Shown one piece after another: positions 35,611 to 38,379 of a stretch of DNA of 38,379 bases. Below the pieces are notes generated by a model, which was not told where the DNA came from, did not search any database, and saw nothing but the letters and a program-made list of their open reading frames with translations. The stretch comes from an uncultured bacterium (GTDB taxonomy: Bacteria; Pseudomonadota; Gammaproteobacteria; Burkholderiales; Burkholderiaceae_F), in contig CAJMRV010000001.1 of NCBI GenBank assembly GCA_905215795.1, positions 1 to 38,379 on the forward strand, read 5' to 3'. Position 1 is the first letter of the stretch. Every line of letters starts with the position of its first letter. A program made the translations under genes and the position numbers.

Positions 35611-37698
35611 GTGATGACTACTGAGCATCCCCACATCTTCGAACCCCTGCGCCTCGCCTCGCACGACCTCGTCAACCGCGTCGTGCTCGCGCCGATGAAG
35701 ACCGGCTTCGCCTCCGCGGGCCTCGATTCGGCCGAGCTGATCGGCTTTTACAAGGAACGCGCCGAAAACGAAAGCCTCGGGCTCGTGATCATCGGCAACA
35801 ACGCCATCGACGCGACCGCCAGGATCCATCCCCTCGACTCGAGCACCGACGAGAGCGAATGGACGCACGCCAGGGCGCTCACCAACGCGCTCCACGCGGA
35901 GAAGGCCAAGGTCGTCGCACAGCTCGTCCACAACGGCAACGACGTGCGCCATCCGGCGAACTTCTCCTCCTCGCGCACCTTCAACCCGGACACGGGCCGC
36001 ACCGGCCTGAGGACGCCGGGACTGCTCGCCTCGCACTTCATCAACACCTACGTCGCCCAGGCCTACCGGGCCGTCGAGGACGGCGGCTTCGACGGCGTGG
36101 AGATCTACGGCGGACACCGCTCGCTCCCCAACTGCTTCTCCTCGATGGCGATCAACAAGCGCGGCGACAAGTGGGGGCTCAAGAACGGATTCCACTTCCA
36201 CCTGAGGCTCATCCGCGAACTGAGGCGCCAGCTCGGCGACGAGCCGATCATCCTCTTCCGGCTCTCGCTCATGGAGCTCGTCCCCGACGGGAGCGACTGG
36301 GAGAGCGTGGTGAGGCTCGCACGGCTCCTCCACAAGCACGGCGTCGACGCCTTCACGTTCGAAATCGGACTCTCTGCAAACCAATGCCCCGTCAACGCGG
36401 ACCTGACGCCGCCCGGGGTCTGGTTCCCCTTCATGCGCATGCTCGCCGAAGAAGCGGAGGTGCCCGTCGTCTTCGGAAAGAAGCTCCCCGGCGTCGATGA
36501 GATCGACAGGACGCTCGCGGAAGTGCCGGGCTCGCTCTTTGAAATCGAACGCCCGCTCGTCGCCGATTCCGACTGGGTCTCCAAGGTCCGCTCGGGCGAC
36601 ACGGACTCGATCATCCCCTGCGTGGAGTGTCCGCAGCGCTGCCTCTCCTCCTACAAGGGGAACCGTCCGAGAATCCACTGCGTGGCCAACCCGCGCCTGA
36701 TCCGCTCGAACGTCGAGTCCGTCTCGGAAGCGAGCACGAAGCCCCTCGTGATCGTCGGGGGCGGTCCCGCCGGCATGGCCGCGGCCGCCACGGCGCGCCG
36801 CATAGGCCGTGAAGTGCACCTCGTCGACGAACGCGAGCAGCTCGGCGGGCTCTTCAGGCTCGCCGCCGCGATCCCCGGACGCGAACGCATCCCCGCGCTC
36901 CTCGACAAGCAGGCCGCCCTCCTGGAGGAGAGCGGCGTCGAGATCACGCTCAATCAGAAGGTGACCGCGGACTGGCTCCGTGAGAACCATCCCGTCGCGG
37001 ACATCCTGCTCTGCACCGGGACCACCTCGAAGATCCCCGACATCCCCGGCGTGGACAGCCCGAACGTCTACACGTTCGAGGACCTGCTCACCTCGAGCTG
37101 GACGAGGCGCCGCCACATCGCCGTGATCGGCAACTCCTCGCTCACGCTCGACCTCGCACGCTTCTTCTGTCCGAAGAAGAGCCACAACTGCGAGGAGTTC
37201 CTCAATGCCTGGGGCATCGGCGACCCGAGGGAGCACCAGGGCGGCGTCAAGGGCGTCATCCCCGAGCTCTTCACCTCCTACCGGTCGATGTACCTGATCC
37301 TCACCGCGCCGCTCTCACAGCTCGACGAGGCGCTCACCAACGCCAAGCGCCACTACGAGCTCGACTGGCTGCGCATGAACGGCGTGCGCGTCTTCTCGAA
37401 CGCCAGGATCGAACAGATCGACAACAGCCACATCAGGCTCGTCCAGGCCGGACTCGAGGAGGAGAGCAACGAATTCAAGAAGAACCACATCGTGATTCCC
37501 GACAGCTTCGAGATCCCCGACGAACTCGTCGTGGTCGTCGCTGAGAACCTGGAACCCCGCATGGAGCTCGCAGAGGCTCTCAGCGGGCTCCAAAGGTCGT
37601 TCGCCATGGCGGGCTCCATGAAGAAGGAGGAACGCCTCTGGGGGGCCAATCTGGCCGCCTACGACGGTCACATGATGGCCATCGAGCTTTCACGATGA
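35611..37698 (+). CDS. FadH-like NADH:flavin oxidoreductase with a 4Fe-4S cluster and altered active site
   Basis: A 695-residue protein built like 2,4-dienoyl-CoA reductase (FadH). It has an N-terminal Old Yellow Enzyme TIM barrel for FMN (about 8-330), then four cluster cysteines 337, 340, 344 and 357 (C-x2-C-x3-C-x12-C), and a Rossmann dinucleotide motif VIVGGGPAGMAAAA (380-393), with a second dinucleotide domain ending the protein. The FadH-like segment FLNAWGIG..GGVKG is also present. However, aligning by eye to E. coli FadH, the catalytic Tyr (GYL) is replaced by Ser171 (RSL) and the catalytic His by Ser255, so it probably does not reduce 2,4-dienoyl-CoA. The function is unknown. It starts at GTG 35611 or ATG 35614, with a weak ribosome binding site. 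Confidence 0.82.
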   Translation: MMTTEHPHIFEPLRLASHDLVNRVVLAPMKTGFASAGLDSAELIGFYKERAENESLGLVIIGNNAIDATARIHPLDSSTDESEWTHARALTNALHAEKAKVVAQLVHNGNDVRHPANFSSSRTFNPDTGRTGLRTPGLLASHFINTYVAQAYRAVEDGGFDGVEIYGGHRSLPNCFSSMAINKRGDKWGLKNGFHFHLRLIRELRRQLGDEPIILFRLSLMELVPDGSDWESVVRLARLLHKHGVDAFTFEIGLSANQCPVNADLTPPGVWFPFMRMLAEEAEVPVVFGKKLPGVDEIDRTLAEVPGSLFEIERPLVADSDWVSKVRSGDTDSIIPCVECPQRCLSSYKGNRPRIHCVANPRLIRSNVESVSEASTKPLVIVGGGPAGMAAAATARRIGREVHLVDEREQLGGLFRLAAAIPGRERIPALLDKQAALLEESGVEITLNQKVTADWLRENHPVADILLCTGTTSKIPDIPGVDSPNVYTFEDLLTSSWTRRRHIAVIGNSSLTLDLARFFCPKKSHNCEEFLNAWGIGDPREHQGGVKGVIPELFTSYRSMYLILTAPLSQLDEALTNAKRHYELDWLRMNGVRVFSNARIEQIDNSHIRLVQAGLEEESNEFKKNHIVIPDSFEIPDELVVVVAENLEPRMELAEALSGLQRSFAMAGSMKKEERLWGANLAAYDGHMMAIELSR

Positions 37699-37715
37699 GC
37701 ATCCCGAGGGGATGC
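37699..37715 (+). other. Hairpin directly after the FadH-like stop codon
   Basis: GCATCCC/GGGATGC (37699-37705 with 37709-37715) with loop GAG, a perfect 7-bp stem starting right after the stop. It stands in tandem with the terminator at 37720, so the two may act together as a double terminator. Confidence 0.5.
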
Positions 37716-37719
37716 GGAC

Positions 37720-37751
37720 CCTCCGTCGGAAAGGACCACGGAGGTTTTTTT
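37720..37751 (+). terminator. Strong terminator of the gyrB-downstream genes
   Basis: CCTCCGT (37720-37726) pairs with ACGGAGG (37738-37744) around an 11-nt loop and is followed by seven T (37745-37751). It isolates the origin-like region to the right from upstream transcription. Confidence 0.9.
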
Positions 37752-37867
37752 CCCGCCTTCAAAAGAGTTACGCACAGATTACCAACAAGTTACCCACAGG
37801 GTTTTCAACAGGGTTGTGTGGAGACTCAGAAGGTCTTCATGAACACTTTTTCAGGAAATCCTTCAAA

Positions 37868-37924
37868 AAGGGTAAAATTAATCCCCAGAGGCCTTACTAT
37901 ATTCTGACGTTTTATATGTAAGAG
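37868..37924. other. AT-rich stretch, candidate DNA-unwinding element
   Basis: This segment beside the TAG repeats is locally AT-rich (GGGTAAAATTAATC, then TTACTATATTC and GTTTTATATGTAAG) compared with the about 60% GC of the neighbouring genes. It is on the side of the TAG repeats away from the DnaA boxes, which is where the duplex melts in the basal unwinding model. Its AT content is interrupted by CCCCAGAGGCC. Confidence 0.5.
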
Positions 37925-37943
37925 TAGTAGTAGGTAGTAGTAG
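37925..37943 (+). repeat. DnaA-trio-like repeat (six TAG trinucleotides)
   Basis: Three TAG trinucleotides at 37925-37933, one extra G, then three more at 37935-37943. Read from the DnaA box at 37958 towards the AT-rich side, this strand gives repeated 3'-GAT-5', the DnaA-trio consensus. The distance from the last TAG to the box is 14 nt (TCAGAGAGACATCC). The order box, spacer, trio, AT-rich region agrees with the basal unwinding arrangement described for bacterial origins. Confidence 0.65.
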
Positions 37944-38151
37944 TCAGAGAGACATCCTGTGGATAAAGGACCGGATGCATACTCCCGCAAGAGAACGGGG
38001 TTGTGCATAAGCACGTGGATAAGTCGCCGTGAGCCCTGTGGACAACTTGTGGACCCGTGTGGACAACTTTTCGTCCGTCAGGGTCAACAAAAAAGTTATC
38101 CACAATACGCAAAAGTTTCACTCCGAGTTATCCACAAAACCATCCACAGAA

Positions 38152-38172
38152 CTTGAAACATTTTTGTTTAAG
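38152..38172 (+). promoter_or_regulatory. Imperfect inverted repeat just before the regulator gene
   Basis: CTTGAAACA and TGTTTAAG flank a short T-run and end 2 bp before the ATG at 38175. As an arrangement it could bind an autoregulator or overlap the ribosome binding region. It has a one-base gap in the second arm. Confidence 0.3.
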
Positions 38173-38174
38173 AT

Positions 38175-38379
38175 ATGGACCACATTCTTCCCTGGTTCAG
38201 TCCCCGCCTGTCCCAATCCATGGTCGGGGTGCTGAGCGCACTGGGCCACACCGTCACGAGGAGCAGGGGGACGACCATCTACAGTTCCCCGGGACTTTTC
38301 GACAAGCTCATGTATGTGAAGAGCGGCTTCGTCGCCAAGGCGCTGCTCGACCCGATACGCGAGGAGCCCCTTCTTCTTT
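38175..38379 (+). CDS. Probable Crp/Fnr-type cyclic-nucleotide-binding-like regulator, N-terminal part (runs off the right edge)
   Basis: An open frame of 68 codons from ATG 38175 to the window edge. The visible sequence begins MDHILPWFSPRLSQSMVGVL. TIYSSPGLFDKLMYVKSGFV then resembles the early strands of a cNMP-binding beta roll (G-x-x-x-Y-x-x-x-G-x-x-F-D-K-L-x-Y-V-x-S-G). This is a family suggestion only; the DNA-binding half would lie beyond the edge. No good ribosome binding site precedes the ATG. It lies just right of the DnaA-box cluster. Confidence 0.5.
   Translation, partial: MDHILPWFSPRLSQSMVGVLSALGHTVTRSRGTTIYSSPGLFDKLMYVKSGFVAKALLDPIREEPLLL

Larger units (their letters stand above)
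37768..38148. other. oriC: Candidate chromosomal replication origin (oriC): DnaA-box cluster
   Basis: This 380-bp gene-free stretch holds four exact consensus DnaA boxes: TGTGGATAA (37958), TGTGCATAA (38002) and TTATCCACA (38096 and 38128). Boxes with one mismatch lie at 37768 (TTACGCACA), 37790 (TTACCCACA), 38014 (CGTGGATAA), and 38037 and 38058 (TGTGGACAA each). A weaker one lies at 38140. The left side carries an AT-rich stretch and TAG repeats. Dense boxes, an AT-rich segment and no genes are what oriC needs. It lies between a strong terminator and a regulator gene, about 8 kb from dnaA. Functional proof is absent. Confidence 0.75.

Noticed and set aside
37721..38379. Protein-coding frames over the DnaA-box region
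   Set aside because: They are short, overlap the terminator and TAG repeats, and have no motifs; the region is better explained as a replication origin.

Overview
This window is the chromosomal replication-origin neighbourhood of a GC-rich betaproteobacterium, most likely a gut Burkholderiales of the Sutterellaceae type (Sutterella/Parasutterella-like). That placement is an inference from the betaproteobacterial ATP synthase c subunit, the ubiE plus Tim44-domain pairing, the high GC content with C-ending codons and the gene order; no database search was possible. Almost everything is housekeeping. I see no transposase, phage gene, CRISPR array or toxin-antitoxin pair.

Layout. A minus-strand block runs from the left edge to about 29 kb: an unidentified partial gene; glmU-glmS (UDP-GlcNAc synthesis); a sodium:solute symporter; a Tim44-domain membrane protein; ubiE (quinone methylation); a palindrome-rich gene-free stretch; tRNA-Arg(CCG); priA; hemE; a universal stress protein; the full F1Fo-ATP synthase operon atpI-B-E-F-H-A-G-D-C; parB/parA (chromosome segregation); a MarC-family protein; rsmG, mnmG and mnmE (rRNA and tRNA modification); then yidC, yidD, rnpA and rpmH. 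One small membrane-protein gene on the plus strand interrupts the usual yidC-mnmE junction. From 29.4 kb a plus-strand block follows: dnaA-dnaN-gyrB, a cytosolic-type 5'-nucleotidase, a FadH-like flavin/iron-sulfur oxidoreductase, a strong terminator, a dense DnaA-box cluster at 37.77-38.15 kb, and the start of a probable Crp/Fnr-family regulator that leaves the window.

The transcription units are well delimited. Clear hairpin terminators follow glmS, the symporter, the Tim44 gene, ubiE, the tRNA, hemE, atpC and the FadH-like gene, and a bidirectional one separates yidC from the convergent small gene. Promoter-like sequences stand before atpI, rpmH and dnaA.

The most interesting signals are regulatory and replicative. 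(1) The 37.9 kb cluster looks like oriC: many DnaA boxes, six TAG trinucleotides matching the DnaA-trio motif, and an adjacent AT-rich stretch. It lies about 8 kb from dnaA, so dnaA-dnaN-gyrB would face the leftward fork. (2) DnaA boxes stand directly before priA, suggesting DnaA control of the restart helicase. (3) The FadH-like enzyme keeps its 4Fe-4S and dinucleotide-binding motifs but lacks both active-site residues (Tyr and His) expected for dienoyl-CoA reduction. (4) Hairpins after atpE and atpD sit just downstream of the high-copy c and beta subunits of ATP synthase. I found no wholly new multi-gene system.
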